A stretch of 64,000 bases of DNA from an uncultured Paraglaciecola sp. (GCA_947498355.1 CANMKA010000010.1:1-64000); one strand, 5' to 3'; counted from the first letter of the stretch, positions 9,139-19,192 are shown. Numbers and translations: made by a program. The notes: generated by a model from the letters alone, not told the origin.

Positions 9139-9755
9139 AGGGTTAACTCAACGGCAATACAGTCATGGGGGCTAGTTTTGTCAACATTGCAGATAGGGTT
9201 TACTGTGCGCTCTAAATTTTGCCATTTTTGCACTGGCCAAGTTAAGGTTACCGCGAGTTTAGAACCGACACTACAAAGGTGAACATCGGTTAAATCTAGG
9301 TCGTCGCAACGTAAGTTCACTTCAACTTCAGGGTTAGTTTGCACTGCAGAGCAAGAGACTTGGTAAGCATCAAAGGCAGCCATTTGTGCGGGCGAACACT
9401 GACCACTTGAGCAATTAGGGATAGCGGCTGGACGACTCAAGCAATAACATTGGTAGGGCTGTTCACTTCCAGCACAGCTTAGGCCTGAAAAATTATACAA
9501 ATCTGGATCAAAATAACGATTATCGACCACGAGTCCATCGCCAATTGACGAAAAAACAGCATTGGCACGGAGTCGTTCAGTGAGTTGTTGCGCGACCAAA
9601 ACAGATTGTGAACGACTTAACGCTTCGGCGTTACTAAAAGACCCCACCAGCTGCAAATAAGCAACACCTAGTAACCCAACAGACAAGATAAAAAGTGTGA
9701 CTAACACCTCTATCATACCCAAGCCACTTTGTTGTTTTTTACTGGTCGTATTCAT
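9135..9755 (-). CDS. pilV: Type IV pilus modification/assembly protein PilV
   Basis: The 206-residue prepilin has the leader MNTTSKKQQSG followed by LGMIEVLVTLFILSVGLLGVAYLQ, the PilV signature with Glu5 and the GLLG turn. The C-terminal part is Cys-rich (about ten Cys), suggesting several disulfides in the periplasmic domain. It is the first gene of the pilV-W-X-Y1-E operon, reading left on the minus strand. The ribosome binding site is weak. A promoter should lie in the 310-base gap upstream (9756-10066). Confidence 0.88.
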   Translation of the reverse strand: MNTTSKKQQSGLGMIEVLVTLFILSVGLLGVAYLQLVGSFSNAEALSRSQSVLVAQQLTERLRANAVFSSIGDGLVVDNRYFDPDLYNFSGLSCAGSEQPYQCYCLSRPAAIPNCSSGQCSPAQMAAFDAYQVSCSAVQTNPEVEVNLRCDDLDLTDVHLCSVGSKLAVTLTWPVQKWQNLERTVNPICNVDKTSPHDCIAVELTL

Positions 9756-10066
9756 ATGTTCAACACTACTCTAAATTAATAATCCGTCACATCCTTAAAG
9801 GCCAAACTAGGCCCTAAAAAATTTTGTATACACTTTCCTCCTTGCATATTAGGACAAAAAGCCTAGTCATTGGTTATCAGAGGTTAAGTAAAGGTATGAT
9901 TCGCCTGTAAGTATGGAGTGATTTATTACCTAGAAATGAACATTGGGTAATAAATTAACTTACGCAGAGCATTTATTGCTTCGCCTGAACTCTGGATAAG
10001 AAAAGTCGTTTAAACTTAATTTATCTACCCAAAACAAAGGTTGGTTAAAAGCCATTTACTGAGCGA
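9756..10066. other. Gap between two minor-pilin operons, with a 10-bp inverted repeat
   Basis: No credible coding sequence is visible. A perfect inverted repeat, ATTTATTACC at 9921-9930 and GGTAATAAAT at 9946-9955, encloses 15 bases. It has no T-run on the minus strand, so it is a weak terminator candidate for the upstream operon or a regulatory operator. The promoter for pilV-W-X-Y1-E must lie here or upstream, but I see no clear consensus boxes. Confidence 0.5.
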
Positions 10067-10636
10067 CTACTCAAGCCTAGCATTGCTGCTTGGGTGGCGG
10101 GTAATGACCCTGTGGCTATCTTGCAATGAAGTCGGAGCCAGATATGTGGTCACAACAAGCTGCTGCGGTTCGCCTCGGGTATCTGCCCACTCAACCTTTA
10201 GCCTAATTCGCTTCAGGTGAGCAAGTGGCTCACTAACGAATAAGGGATGACTGGAAGTCACCCAAAGATTGGGGATACCATCAAAATCATCATCAACTGC
10301 ATACAAATTATTAACGACCCAAGATAGCGTGTAAGTATGCATGTCGGTTACCACAGCAGACAAGCGCCTAGCATGCTCACCCGATACCAGCAGCCCGCCA
10401 AGATTGGTCTTAATATCTTGATAAGTATGTTCAGAGCCATCGCCTTCTTTTTTGATAAAAAAACGCAACTCATTAAGTTTTTCTTCAAGCAACACGGCGC
10501 CTTGATACCTAAGACTGAGGTTTTTACTGGCCACAACGTATTCTGTTTGCATAGAAACAAAGCCCGTCATGCCCAGCATAATAATCAATGTCGACACCAA
10601 CACTTCAACTAGAGAAAAACCGGTGACCTTCTTCAT
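10067..10636 (-). CDS. PilV-like minor pilin, second set
   Basis: A 189-residue prepilin with leader MKKVTG cut before FSLVEVLVSTLIIMLGMTGFVSMQTEYV, which has the PilV pattern (Glu5, then a hydrophobic helix with LGMTG in place of VGLLG). ATG 10636 is preferred over the TTG at 10642 that would nearly touch the upstream stop; neither has a strong ribosome binding site. It is the last gene of the second minor-pilin operon (fimT, pilW-like, pilX-like, pilV-like). It is clearly diverged from the pilV at 9135-9755, having few Cys and a different C-terminus. The role is probably pilus priming or DNA uptake. Confidence 0.75.
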   Translation of the reverse strand: MKKVTGFSLVEVLVSTLIIMLGMTGFVSMQTEYVVASKNLSLRYQGAVLLEEKLNELRFFIKKEGDGSEHTYQDIKTNLGGLLVSGEHARRLSAVVTDMHTYTLSWVVNNLYAVDDDFDGIPNLWVTSSHPLFVSEPLAHLKRIRLKVEWADTRGEPQQLVVTTYLAPTSLQDSHRVITRHPSSNARLE

Positions 10637-10642
10637 AAACAA

Positions 10643-11761
10643 CTAAAAATCTCGCCAACTACCGGGGACACTTGCCACCAGCTGCAAACCATTATGCTGT
10701 GCAAGATTGGTCAATACTGCCAAATTATATAACAAATGAATGTAGGCGCTTTGCTCACCAAGACTATGATTACTCAGTAATGCGCCTTCTATTAAGGCCG
10801 TTGAATGCATATCAACGGTAGGCAAAGCCGCGCCTTCGCTTTGATAAGACAATAACAAACCATAAAACCGCGCAGCATCAGACAAAAACACATCACCATC
10901 TTCGACAATCAGCAAAATGGGCTGACTCACTGAGCCTAGCTGCTGAAGCGCATTCAAACGACATTCTCCCACCACCCATATAACTTGTGTAGTGGCTGGC
11001 GCTAAGTCTTCACAACCCGCTACTTTGCCGCCAGTAAACCTAGTGAGAACATCCGCCGACTCTAGATTAAACAAATAGCCAAAAAGGTTGTTCGGGTATG
11101 ATGCAGCACCCTGTTCTATATCCGAGGCTAGATCGGGCCCTGCTGATAACGCACGATCGAGACAAAGACCCAGCCGGTAATCATCTGGGTAGCAAGACAT
11201 GCTATTACTCGGCTCCCAATCAAGGTCTTCATTACTCCATACAGATAAAGGCTGACCAATTCCTTTCCCCTCTGGGTTTGTTACAAGGTGTAACGACAAT
11301 TTATCTTTAATGCCACCACTTACCATAAGTGGTGCAGGTGGGAGGTTAATAAGTAAAGACGTGATCAGCCATTGCTGTGTAATTTGGGCATTAGCGAGCT
11401 TATCTGGAGAATCACTCTGTGAGGTTAAGGTAATTAGCTTGCCTTGACCTATATCCAGTGCAACCGATTCCTGAGTAGCGACCACAGTATAGTGCGCACT
11501 GTTCGTTAACCCATCAAGTGCGCTAATGTCCCTGCCTTGCATTAAGGCCGCGGCAGCCTGTTGCATGCCAGCTTCAGCTGAGAGTAACGCTAATTTACGA
11601 TTGATTTGATTGAGTAAAATTTGGTGCTCAAAAGATTGAATACGAGCGGTATAGACAGTCATAAGGGAGGCAATAACCAACAATAATGTGACGGTTACTA
11701 TGATTACCCCGCCTTGTTGATTGCATATTCTCTGCTCACTAGGCTTAGCTCTCTCAGTCAT
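10643..11761 (-). CDS. PilX-like minor pilin, second set
   Basis: The 372-residue protein has a type IV prepilin-like N-terminus: a leader ending CNQQG, then GVIIVTVTLLLVIASLMTVYTARI without Glu5, followed by LLNQINRKLALLSAEAGMQQAAAALMQGRD. The absence of Glu5 and the AEAGMQQA segment fit PilX/GspK-type subunits. It is about twice as long as the PilX at 7703-8284; the extra C-terminal part (about residues 130-370) has no domain I recognise. It overlaps the pilW-like gene by 8 bases and precedes the pilV-like gene. The position in a W-X-V order supports the assignment more than sequence alone. Confidence 0.65.
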   Translation of the reverse strand: MTERAKPSEQRICNQQGGVIIVTVTLLLVIASLMTVYTARIQSFEHQILLNQINRKLALLSAEAGMQQAAAALMQGRDISALDGLTNSAHYTVVATQESVALDIGQGKLITLTSQSDSPDKLANAQITQQWLITSLLINLPPAPLMVSGGIKDKLSLHLVTNPEGKGIGQPLSVWSNEDLDWEPSNSMSCYPDDYRLGLCLDRALSAGPDLASDIEQGAASYPNNLFGYLFNLESADVLTRFTGGKVAGCEDLAPATTQVIWVVGECRLNALQQLGSVSQPILLIVEDGDVFLSDAARFYGLLLSYQSEGAALPTVDMHSTALIEGALLSNHSLGEQSAYIHLLYNLAVLTNLAQHNGLQLVASVPGSWRDF

Positions 11762-12383
11762 AATTTTCTACCATAAAGGTCACTTGACTATGCTGAGAAA
11801 GCTCAGGACGATGCTTTATTTCTGCTTCAATACTGAACCGTATCTGGGTTAACCGCACAGGCCCATATGCTAAGTAGCTGGGCTCAAACTGTGCTTTAGT
11901 AATTTTAACTTTATTAGGGTCGGTAATATCTTGCCAAAACCCTTCCGCACAGCTTCGCCCATCGACACGCATTTCTATAGCATGGTTACGTAATCGATAA
12001 CCAAATTCCTCGTTTTCGAGGGCCTCATCTAAACTGCCATTTTGATTTTTATCGTAGGCAAAGGTCATGCATGAATTTGCCGCTTCACTAGGATGTTGCG
12101 CGACGTTTACCGTGCGCCTAAATGGCAAGCTATCTAGGGCAATTCCATGAACAATGTCATCGGCCATAGCAGTATAGCCAGCTCGCTTCACATCTTGCTC
12201 AATGACAGACAGCACAGCATTGATTTCTTCTTCCAATCTCGACTTCATCAAGAGCGTGCTATTTAAGCCTATGCCATGCGCTATTAGAGAAGACATAGCG
12301 GTTAAAGAGGCAAACCCAATTCCCATGGCAATCAACAGTTCGATTAAACTGCTACCCGATAAACGCCCATTGCCAACTAACAT
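11754..12383 (-). CDS. PilW-like minor pilin, second set
   Basis: The 209-residue prepilin has leader MLVGNGRLSG cut before SSLIELLIAMGIGFASLTAMSSLIAHGI (Glu5 present). The segment RLEEEINAVLSVIEQDVKRAGYTA corresponds to the NGRFIVSRLRNELLMAGR stretch of PilW proteins. It overlaps fimT by 7 bases upstream and the pilX-like gene by 8 bases downstream, so it sits in a tightly coupled operon. It is a minor pilin, shorter than the other PilW here (285 residues). Confidence 0.72.
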   Translation of the reverse strand: MLVGNGRLSGSSLIELLIAMGIGFASLTAMSSLIAHGIGLNSTLLMKSRLEEEINAVLSVIEQDVKRAGYTAMADDIVHGIALDSLPFRRTVNVAQHPSEAANSCMTFAYDKNQNGSLDEALENEEFGYRLRNHAIEMRVDGRSCAEGFWQDITDPNKVKITKAQFEPSYLAYGPVRLTQIRFSIEAEIKHRPELSQHSQVTFMVENYD

Positions 12384-12895
12384 TTTAGGTAAGTCCCAAC
12401 TTGACGCTCAACCCCGCAAATTCTCACTCGGCCTAAGTTACTGAGCACCAATTTTAGGCCTTCTGTGTCATTGACGAATATTAATGAGCCGGCGTGTCCA
12501 ATCGGTAACCCTCTGAGGCCATCAAACATAGTTAGGCTATCTTTACCGAATTTTACATTTTGCAATGCAATTAACGGATAATCGCTAAATAGCATCACCT
12601 GTTCGATCCCATTAACTGTGCAGTGCCCAGAGGTCAGACAATCGCATTTACCTATGTCGCTCACCCCCGTGCACCACGTATCTCCCTCTTGAAAAGACAG
12701 ATAAACGTTTTGCCCCATAGATATAGCCAGTTGCCGAGCATGTTGCATCGCAAAATAGTGAGCCTCAGCCGCAGATTTTAATTGAAGGGTATTTTGAATA
12801 TGAACCAAAGCAGGCGACGACAGAGACGCCAAAAGCAGCATAATAGTCAAGGTGACAAGTAGCTCGAGAAGGGTTAAACCAGAGTATTGATGCAT
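12377..12895 (-). CDS. fimT: FimT/GspH-type minor pilin with GRxR motif
   Basis: The 172-residue prepilin has the very short leader MHQYSG cut before LTLLELLVTLTIMLLLASLSSPA (Glu5 present), followed by the GspH/FimT pattern AHYFAMQHARQLAISMGQNVYLSF. Near the C-terminus LSNLGRVRIC (GRVR about residues 155-158) matches the GRxR motif linked to DNA binding by FimT of naturally competent bacteria. Cys residues at CTGVSDIGKCDCLTSGHC could form disulfides. The start at 12895 has AAGGAT 9 bases upstream; the longer reading to 12997 would run into the divergent pilin promoter region. It heads the second minor-pilin operon. Confidence 0.8.
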   Translation of the reverse strand: MHQYSGLTLLELLVTLTIMLLLASLSSPALVHIQNTLQLKSAAEAHYFAMQHARQLAISMGQNVYLSFQEGDTWCTGVSDIGKCDCLTSGHCTVNGIEQVMLFSDYPLIALQNVKFGKDSLTMFDGLRGLPIGHAGSLIFVNDTEGLKLVLSNLGRVRICGVERQVGTYLKC

Positions 12896-12999
12896 GTTTA
12901 GTATCCTTACCTGACGTGAAGCGAATTTACCGCTACGCTTAAAGTCCTTTACACTAGGTATAGTGGAAAAAAGGTAAAAATACAAAGAAGGAAACAAGG

Positions 13000-13401
13000 A
13001 TGAATAAAGCAGAAAAAATGGACTTACTGGGGCTAAGATGGCAAGGCATGACCTTAGTTGAGCTAATAATAGTAATAGCGATTGTTAGCATATTGGCGAC
13101 TGTCGCCGTACCATCAATGATGAATCAAATACGAGAAGCAAGGCGCAGCGAAGGGGCAACACATCTGTTGCAATTAACTCTACAACAACAGGCTTTTCGT
13201 TTAACCCATCTGACTTACGCTAAAACTGACGACTTATCTTTGCCTAGTAATAAGCACTTTCGCTATTTCGTGAGTAAGTCCTCGGCAACAGAGTACGTGC
13301 TAGTAGCCGAGGCGTTGGGCGAGCAAAAAAAAGACAGTGCCTGCAAAAAAATGAGCATAGATCAATCTATGCGCAAAACGCCTGCAAGCTGTTTTGATTA
13401 A
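13000..13401 (+). CDS. Type IV pilin-like protein, divergent from fimT
   Basis: The 133-residue prepilin has leader MNKAEKMDLLGLRWQG cut before MTLVELIIVIAIVSILATVAVPSMMNQ (Met1 and Glu5 of the mature protein), then a PilE/PilA-like segment REARRSEGATHLLQLTLQQQAFRL. Two C-terminal Cys (DSACKKM and PASCFD) frame a probable D-loop. GAAGG stands 8 bases before the ATG. It is transcribed away from fimT, leaving 104 bases between the two starts for divergent promoters. It resembles PilE minor pilins, but could be a major pilin of the second set. Confidence 0.82.
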   Translation: MNKAEKMDLLGLRWQGMTLVELIIVIAIVSILATVAVPSMMNQIREARRSEGATHLLQLTLQQQAFRLTHLTYAKTDDLSLPSNKHFRYFVSKSSATEYVLVAEALGEQKKDSACKKMSIDQSMRKTPASCFD

Positions 13402-13405
13402 CCTA

Positions 13406-13517
13406 AATTCTGGACAAGACATCAGCTAAAAATTGATGTGAAACCTAGTTTCTTAGTTGTGCGCGAGTCAGTAATACACAAAAAAAGTCACTAAAACGTA
13501 AATCGTAGTCCAGAATT
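13406..13517. repeat. Long-spaced inverted repeat between pilin and ispH
   Basis: AATTCTGGAC at 13406-13415 and GTCCAGAATT at 13508-13517 form a perfect 10-bp inverted repeat separated by 92 bases, filling almost the whole gap between the convergent pilin and ispH genes. It could fold as a long-range stem for terminating both genes or be the ends of a small mobile remnant. No coding sequence or T-run accompanies it. Confidence 0.5.
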
Positions 13518-13532
13518 CAGCTTAGTTAAGAT

Positions 13533-14477
13533 TTAAGAAACCTGTTTGACTCTTAGCTCTTTGGGCACAGCAAATTCGATATTTTCTTCGCGGCCAGGCA
13601 CTTCAATTGCGAATTCAGCCCCACATTCTTTGAGGCGGTCAACTACGCCTTGCACTAAAACCTCTGGTGCAGATGCCCCAGCAGTTACGCCAATTTTAAC
13701 AGCATCTGTTAACCATTCGGGTTGAATACAATCGGCACTGGCTATCAGGTACGCCCGCGCCCCAATCTTTTCAGCTAATTCACGTAAACGGTTCGAATTT
13801 GAACTATTTTGCGCCCCCACTACCAGCAGCAAATCACAGTCATCAGCTAATTCTCTGACAGAGTCTTGGCGATTTTGGGTGGCGTAGCAGATATCGTCTT
13901 TGCGAGGCCCTTCTATTGCAGGAAACTTGCTTCGAAGGGCATCAATCACTTCTGCCGTATCGTCCACAGAGAGAGTCGTTTGGCTGCAGTAGTATAGCTG
14001 TGAAGGATCTTTGACTTCGAGTGACGTTACATCACTCACAGACTCAACTAAATAAATGCCACCTTCTGGGTTATCGTATTGGCCCATAGTCCCTTCAACT
14101 TCAGGGTGACCATTGTGCCCAATAAGAATACACTCCGTACCTTTTTTACTGGCCCGCATAACCTCCATATGTACTTTGGTCACTAAAGGGCAAGTTGCAT
14201 CGAATACTTTCAAGCCTCGACTAGAGGCTTCGCTTCTTACTGCTTGAGATACACCATGAGCCGAGAAAATAACAATACTGTCATCAGGGACTTCAGTTAG
14301 CTCATCAACAAACACTGCCCCTCGCGCTTTTAAGCCGTCTACCACAAACTTGTTGTGTACCACTTCGTGGCGCACATAAATAGGCGCGGGAAATAACTCT
14401 AACGCTCGTTCAACTATAGTGATAGCTCGGTCAACACCGGCACAAAAACCACGAGGATTGGCTAAATGAATTTGCAT
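13533..14477 (-). CDS. ispH: 4-hydroxy-3-methylbut-2-enyl diphosphate reductase
   Basis: The 314-residue iron-sulfur enzyme performs the last step of the MEP isoprenoid pathway, reducing HMBPP to IPP and DMAPP. The three [4Fe-4S] cysteines are visible in [25 protein letters not shown] and [11 protein letters not shown]. The catalytic Glu lies in [11 protein letters not shown] and the substrate loop in [16 protein letters not shown] stands 6 bases before the ATG. It ends the ribF-ileS-lspA-fkpB-ispH run, in the same order as in Escherichia coli. Length is normal for the family. Confidence 0.98.
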   Translation of the reverse strand: MQIHLANPRGFCAGVDRAITIVERALELFPAPIYVRHEVVHNKFVVDGLKARGAVFVDELTEVPDDSIVIFSAHGVSQAVRSEASSRGLKVFDATCPLVTKVHMEVMRASKKGTECILIGHNGHPEVEGTMGQYDNPEGGIYLVESVSDVTSLEVKDPSQLYYCSQTTLSVDDTAEVIDALRSKFPAIEGPRKDDICYATQNRQDSVRELADDCDLLLVVGAQNSSNSNRLRELAEKIGARAYLIASADCIQPEWLTDAVKIGVTAGASAPEVLVQGVVDRLKECGAEFAIEVPGREENIEFAVPKELRVKQVS

Positions 14478-14494
14478 GGATAACCCCTTATCAA

Positions 14495-14935
14495 TTAGTT
14501 AACAGACAGTATTTCGACATCAAAGGTAATCACTTGCCCAGCCAGCGGGTGATTAAAATCCACTGTAACAGAATCACCAGTGACACTGCGAATAATGCCA
14601 GGCAATTCAGAGCCATCGGGCTGAGTAAACGCAATGATCATGCCTTCTTCTGCAGGAGTTTCCGCACTAAATTTACTTTTTTCAAGATGATGAATGTTAT
14701 CTGGATTAGGCGCACCAAATGCGTCTTCTGGTTGTAAAGTAAACGATTTTTTATCGCCTTCCTTAAGTGTCAGTAAACATGCTTCGAAGCTAGGTGTTAA
14801 GTTACCATCGCCAATTGTAAGCTTAGCGGGCTTATCATTCACTCGGGTACTATCAGCAGCAGAGCCATCCGCTAACTTTAAGTCAAAATGTAAAACCACT
14901 TCACTACCCTGTTCAATTACTGCAGATTCAGGCAT
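14495..14935 (-). CDS. fkpB: FKBP-type peptidyl-prolyl isomerase (SlpA/FkpB)
   Basis: The 146-residue protein is a small FKBP with an inserted IF chaperone domain. It opens with the FKBP strand [20 protein letters not shown] and has the SlpA-type segment [20 protein letters not shown] and the closing [15 protein letters not shown]. It catalyses cis-trans isomerisation at proline and has chaperone activity in the cytoplasm. AGAGGA lies just upstream of the ATG, and it overlaps lspA by 8 bases. Its position between lspA and ispH matches the conserved operon. Confidence 0.96.
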   Translation of the reverse strand: MPESAVIEQGSEVVLHFDLKLADGSAADSTRVNDKPAKLTIGDGNLTPSFEACLLTLKEGDKKSFTLQPEDAFGAPNPDNIHHLEKSKFSAETPAEEGMIIAFTQPDGSELPGIIRSVTGDSVTVDFNHPLAGQVITFDVEILSVN

Positions 14936-15425
14936 GGGGATCCTCTTTAAATTTAATCATATCTATAATGAGCAATATTGCCCCTAGGGCAATGGCACTG
15001 TCAGCTAGATTAAATGCTGGCCAATGCTCGTAGTGCTGATGATGTAAAACAATAAAATCGATAACGTGACCAAACATCACCCTATCGTATGCATTACCCA
15101 ATGCACCACCGACAATCAAGCAAAACGCGACAGACAAACGCACTTGATTTGCCGGAGTATGCTTTAGCCACCAAAGCAGCAGAGCACAAACTGCCAAGGC
15201 TATAATAACAAATAAGTAAGATTGCCAACCCTCGGCGCTGTGCAAAAAACCGAAGGCTGCACCACGATTTAGCACATGGGTAATATTTAAAAATGAATTA
15301 ATTTGTACCACTTGGTACACATCTAAATGTTCAACTACCGCCCATTTAGTATAGCGATCGAGTATCCAAACAACTGGGGTTAGCCACAAATATCGCCACC
15401 CCGTCTGGTTAAAGGTATTAGGCAT
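14928..15425 (-). CDS. lspA: Lipoprotein signal peptidase
   Basis: The 165-residue inner-membrane aspartic protease removes signal peptides from prolipoproteins after diacylglyceryl transfer. Four transmembrane segments are apparent. The catalytic aspartates lie in [19 protein letters not shown] and [12 protein letters not shown], and NRGAAFGFL is the third conserved motif. It overlaps ileS by 8 bases at its start and fkpB by 8 bases at its end. A substrate is encoded nearby: the small lipoprotein at 2173-2331. Confidence 0.97.
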   Translation of the reverse strand: MPNTFNQTGWRYLWLTPVVWILDRYTKWAVVEHLDVYQVVQINSFLNITHVLNRGAAFGFLHSAEGWQSYLFVIIALAVCALLLWWLKHTPANQVRLSVAFCLIVGGALGNAYDRVMFGHVIDFIVLHHQHYEHWPAFNLADSAIALGAILLIIDMIKFKEDPHA

Positions 15426-18225
15426 AAAGGCGCTTTTCGCCCTCTCCTTCTACGTTATCTACACAGCGCACACAGAGTTCTTCGTGCTCTGCATGGGTGC
15501 CAACATCGGCACGATGATGCCAACAACGGCTACATTTAGGCGCTTCGGACACATTAACTTCTACGTATAGCCCCTCAACTTCAGTCTCTACAGCTTGGGC
15601 GGTTTTATCAGCCATTGGCAATACTTGCGCTGCCGATGTAATCAAAACAAAGCGCAATTCATCTTCGAGTGTTTGTAGCCTTGCTGAAAGCTCTGGAGAA
15701 ACATATAACGCCACTTCAGCTTGCAAAGAACCCTTAATTTCACCTTGTTTACGTGAAGCTTCAATACAGCGGTTTACTGCATTTTTAACCCCTAGTATTT
15801 GTTCCCAAAAATCGTTATCAAAATCTGAATTCAAACTCACTGCACTTAACCCTTGATACCATTCACCGGTAAACACAAAGGCATCTTTCTGCCATGGCAT
15901 TTGTTGCCAAATTTCTTGCGCGGTAAAGCTAGTAATGGGGGCCATCCAACGCACTAATGCCTCGATAATATGAAACAGTGCAGTTTGGCATGAGCGGCGA
16001 GCGTGACTATCACTTTTCGCTGTGTATTGGCGATCTTTAATAATATCTAGGTAAAAACTGCCTAACTCAATTGAACAGAACTGCATTAGCTTTTGCGTTA
16101 CAACCAAAAGGTCATATTGCTCATAAGCGGTCATAATTTCTTGTTGAATCGCATAGGCGCGTCCCACAACCCATTTATCTAACTCGACCATTTTATCAAT
16201 AGGCACTAGATTTGTTTCTGGGTTAAAACCATTCAAATTGGCTAATAAGAAGCGAGAGGTATTACGTATACGTCTGTATGCATCAGCAGAACGATTTAGG
16301 ATTTCATCAGATACCGCAATCTCGCTACGATAGTCTGTTGAAGCAACCCAAAGCCTAAGAATGTCTGCGCCTAACTTGCCTGTAACTTGTTGAGGAGCAA
16401 TAGTATTACCTAAAGACTTAGACATCTTCTTGCCTTCCCCATCAACTGTAAAGCCGTGAGTAAGTACTTGCTTATAAGGTGCTTTGCCTGTGGTTGCAAC
16501 TGAGGTCATTAGAGAGCTCATGAACCACCCTCTATGCTGATCCGAACCCTCAAGGTATAAGTCGGCAGACGCTGGAATATCGTCTCTTTGGTCAACCACA
16601 AAATAATGGGTCACGCCAGAATCAAACCATACATCTAAGGTATCTGGTACTTTGACATAGGTTTGTGCATCATCGCCAATCAAACTCGTAGGATCGACAT
16701 CCCACCAAGCTTGTATGCCTTTTTGTTCAACTAAGGTCGCCACTTGTTCAATCAGGCTCTCAGTATTAGGGTGTAAATCTCCCGTATCTTTATGAACGAA
16801 CAGAGCAATTGGCACGCCCCACGTACGTTGTCTAGAAATACACCAATCGGGGCGGCCACTCACCATAGTCTCGATACGGTTTTCACCCCATTCTGGGATC
16901 CACTGAGTATCATGGATTTCTTTAATGGATGCGTCACGCAAACCATTTTTGTCCATACTGATAAACCACTGGGGGGTAGCTCTAAATATAATAGGGGTTT
17001 TATGACGCCAGCAATGAGGATAACTGTGATTAAATACTTTGTGATTAAGCAGCGCATTATGGGTTTTAAGCACTTCCACCACGCTGTCGTTAGCTTTGAA
17101 TACGTGTTGCCCAGCAAACAAAGGCGTATCGTCTAGATACACACCATTAGCGCCTACCGGATTCGCAATTTCTAGATTGTAGTTTTTCCCCACATTGAAA
17201 TCGTCAACACCATGCCCAGGTGCAGTATGTACGCAGCCAGTTCCAGACTCTGTAGTAACATGATCACCTAAAATAACCGGTACAGTAAAATCATAAAAAG
17301 CATGGTTTAGTAATTGATTTTCTAAATCTGCACCCACACAGGTTCCTGCAACTTGGTATGACTCAAAACCAAACCTTTGCATACATTCTTCAACTAAAGC
17401 TGAGGCTAAAATTAAGCACTCATCGTTGGCAACCACTAAGCTATATTCTAACTCAGGATGAATACACACAGCTCGGTTAGCGGGAAGTGTCCAAGGCGTG
17501 GTAGTCCAAATAACAAATGATGCATGCGTCAGATCTAGATCACTTGAAAACTTACTAGCAAGAGCTTGAGGGTCAACCGCATTAAACTTAACGTCAATAG
17601 AGGGAGAGTTTTTATCTTGGTATTCGACTTCTGCTTCTGCTAAGGCTGATCCACACTCGGTACACCAGTGCACCGGCTTAAAACCTTTTTCAAGATGGCC
17701 TGACTTAACAATATGTCCCAACTCTCTGATAATGTTTGCCTCAGAGCTGAAATCCATGGTTTTGTAGGGTTTGTCCCACTCTGCCAACACACCTAATCGA
17801 ATAAAATCTTGTTTTTGACCTGCAATTTGTTTCTCAGCATATTCACGACACTTTTGCCTAAATTGCGCTGCATCAACCTTTTTGCCTGGCTTACCCACTT
17901 TCTTTTCGACCATTAGCTCAATAGGCAAACCGTGGCAATCCCAACCGGGCACGTAGGGCGCGTCGAAGTTAGACAAGGTTTTAGACTTAACGATAATATC
18001 TTTTAAGATTTTGTTAACTGCATGACCAATATGGATATTGCCATTTGCATAGGGAGGACCATCGTGTAAAACAAAGGGAGTCATGCCCTTTTTCGCTTCA
18101 CGAATTTGTTGATACAGTTTTTCGTCTGTCCATTGCTTAAGCATTTTAGGCTCACGCTGAGCCAAATTCCCACGCATTGGAAAATCTGTTTCTGGCAAAT
18201 TCAGGGTATGTTTATAGTCACTCAT
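15418..18225 (-). CDS. ileS: Isoleucyl-tRNA synthetase
   Basis: The 935-residue class I synthetase charges tRNA-Ile in the cytoplasm. The HIGH motif ([13 protein letters not shown], about residues 57-69) and the KMSKS motif ([12 protein letters not shown], about 600) are intact. The editing domain contains the conserved [12 protein letters not shown] and [12 protein letters not shown]. The C-terminus has the zinc-binding cysteines CSRCW and CVRC, typical of the bacterial type-1 enzyme. It lies between ribF (40 bases upstream) and lspA (8-base overlap). Length and motif order are ordinary. Confidence 0.99.
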   Translation of the reverse strand: MSDYKHTLNLPETDFPMRGNLAQREPKMLKQWTDEKLYQQIREAKKGMTPFVLHDGPPYANGNIHIGHAVNKILKDIIVKSKTLSNFDAPYVPGWDCHGLPIELMVEKKVGKPGKKVDAAQFRQKCREYAEKQIAGQKQDFIRLGVLAEWDKPYKTMDFSSEANIIRELGHIVKSGHLEKGFKPVHWCTECGSALAEAEVEYQDKNSPSIDVKFNAVDPQALASKFSSDLDLTHASFVIWTTTPWTLPANRAVCIHPELEYSLVVANDECLILASALVEECMQRFGFESYQVAGTCVGADLENQLLNHAFYDFTVPVILGDHVTTESGTGCVHTAPGHGVDDFNVGKNYNLEIANPVGANGVYLDDTPLFAGQHVFKANDSVVEVLKTHNALLNHKVFNHSYPHCWRHKTPIIFRATPQWFISMDKNGLRDASIKEIHDTQWIPEWGENRIETMVSGRPDWCISRQRTWGVPIALFVHKDTGDLHPNTESLIEQVATLVEQKGIQAWWDVDPTSLIGDDAQTYVKVPDTLDVWFDSGVTHYFVVDQRDDIPASADLYLEGSDQHRGWFMSSLMTSVATTGKAPYKQVLTHGFTVDGEGKKMSKSLGNTIAPQQVTGKLGADILRLWVASTDYRSEIAVSDEILNRSADAYRRIRNTSRFLLANLNGFNPETNLVPIDKMVELDKWVVGRAYAIQQEIMTAYEQYDLLVVTQKLMQFCSIELGSFYLDIIKDRQYTAKSDSHARRSCQTALFHIIEALVRWMAPITSFTAQEIWQQMPWQKDAFVFTGEWYQGLSAVSLNSDFDNDFWEQILGVKNAVNRCIEASRKQGEIKGSLQAEVALYVSPELSARLQTLEDELRFVLITSAAQVLPMADKTAQAVETEVEGLYVEVNVSEAPKCSRCWHHRADVGTHAEHEELCVRCVDNVEGEGEKRLYA

Positions 18226-18265
18226 ATGTGGTCAAATCCAAGTTAATCTAGTGTTGTATTATCGA

Positions 18266-19192
18266 CTAAGATACCCCAAGCCATTGCTTAGCAAGGGCGG
18301 CATCTTTTTGTATTTGTTGGTGTAAAAGTTCAAACGAGTCAAACTTCATTTCATCTCTAATTTTCTGCTGTAAAACCACAGATATAAAGTGCCCATATAT
18401 ATTTTTATTAAAATTAAATACATGCACTTCTAATTGAGAACGTTCGCCGTTCACTGTGGGGCGGTTGCCTATGTTAGCCACGCCTTTATATTCTTGGTCT
18501 TGCAGGTATACGGTAACGGCAAACACCCCATGCACTGGGGTTTTACAGCGTTTAAGTAAAACATTGGCCGTAGGGAACCCAATGGTGCGTCCTTTTTTAT
18601 CTCCATGCAGCACTTTGCCGGCAATACTAAATGGCCGCCCTAACATTTTTTCGGCAACCGAAAATTGATTATTAGCAAGAGCTTGGCGAATTGCCGTTGA
18701 ACTAATTCGGGCTTTTTCTAGGGTAAAACTTTGGGTGCTAACAACTTCGAATCCTTGTTGCTGACCACACTTTTGCAGTAGCGCAAAATCGCCCGCCCGC
18801 TTTTTGCCAAATCTAAAATCGTCACCCACAACCAAAAATTGCGTGCCTAACTTATCAACCAATAACGATTGCACAAACTCGTCTGCACTGTAAGATGCGA
18901 ATTTTTCATCGAACTTAATACACAGTAAACGTTCAACACCCAGTTTTTTGAGTTCAATGTACTTATCTCTCAATAAGCTCAACCTAGCAGGTGCATGCTG
19001 GGGCGTAAAAAGTTCCTCTGGCTGAGGCTCAAATACCATCACAGTAGAAGGCACTCCCAAGGCCTTAGCCTTAGCAATTAACTTAGATAAAACCGCTTGG
19101 TGGCCTAAGTGCACCCCGTCAAACTTACCAATCGTTAATACACAACCCAAATGTTGAGGTTTTAAATTGCATAAGCCGCGAATCAGTTCCAC
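18266..19192 (-). CDS. ribF: Bifunctional riboflavin kinase / FAD synthetase
   Basis: The 308-residue enzyme phosphorylates riboflavin to FMN and adenylates FMN to FAD. The N-terminal nucleotidyltransferase domain has GKFDGVHLGHQAVL (about 22-35) and the VGDDFRFGKKRAGDF loop; RISSTAIRQAL follows. The C-terminal kinase domain has HGDKKGRTIGFPTANV and GVANIGNRPTVNG. It is the first gene of ribF-ileS-lspA-fkpB-ispH. The 197 bases between it and murJ contain no clear gene and should hold its promoter. Confidence 0.98.
   Translation of the reverse strand: MELIRGLCNLKPQHLGCVLTIGKFDGVHLGHQAVLSKLIAKAKALGVPSTVMVFEPQPEELFTPQHAPARLSLLRDKYIELKKLGVERLLCIKFDEKFASYSADEFVQSLLVDKLGTQFLVVGDDFRFGKKRAGDFALLQKCGQQQGFEVVSTQSFTLEKARISSTAIRQALANNQFSVAEKMLGRPFSIAGKVLHGDKKGRTIGFPTANVLLKRCKTPVHGVFAVTVYLQDQEYKGVANIGNRPTVNGERSQLEVHVFNFNKNIYGHFISVVLQQKIRDEMKFDSFELLHQQIQKDAALAKQWLGVS

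Noticed and set aside
12895-12997. N-terminal extension of FimT
   Set aside because: It would place 34 extra residues before the short prepilin leader and run into the divergent promoter region; ATG 12895 has a good AAGGAT.
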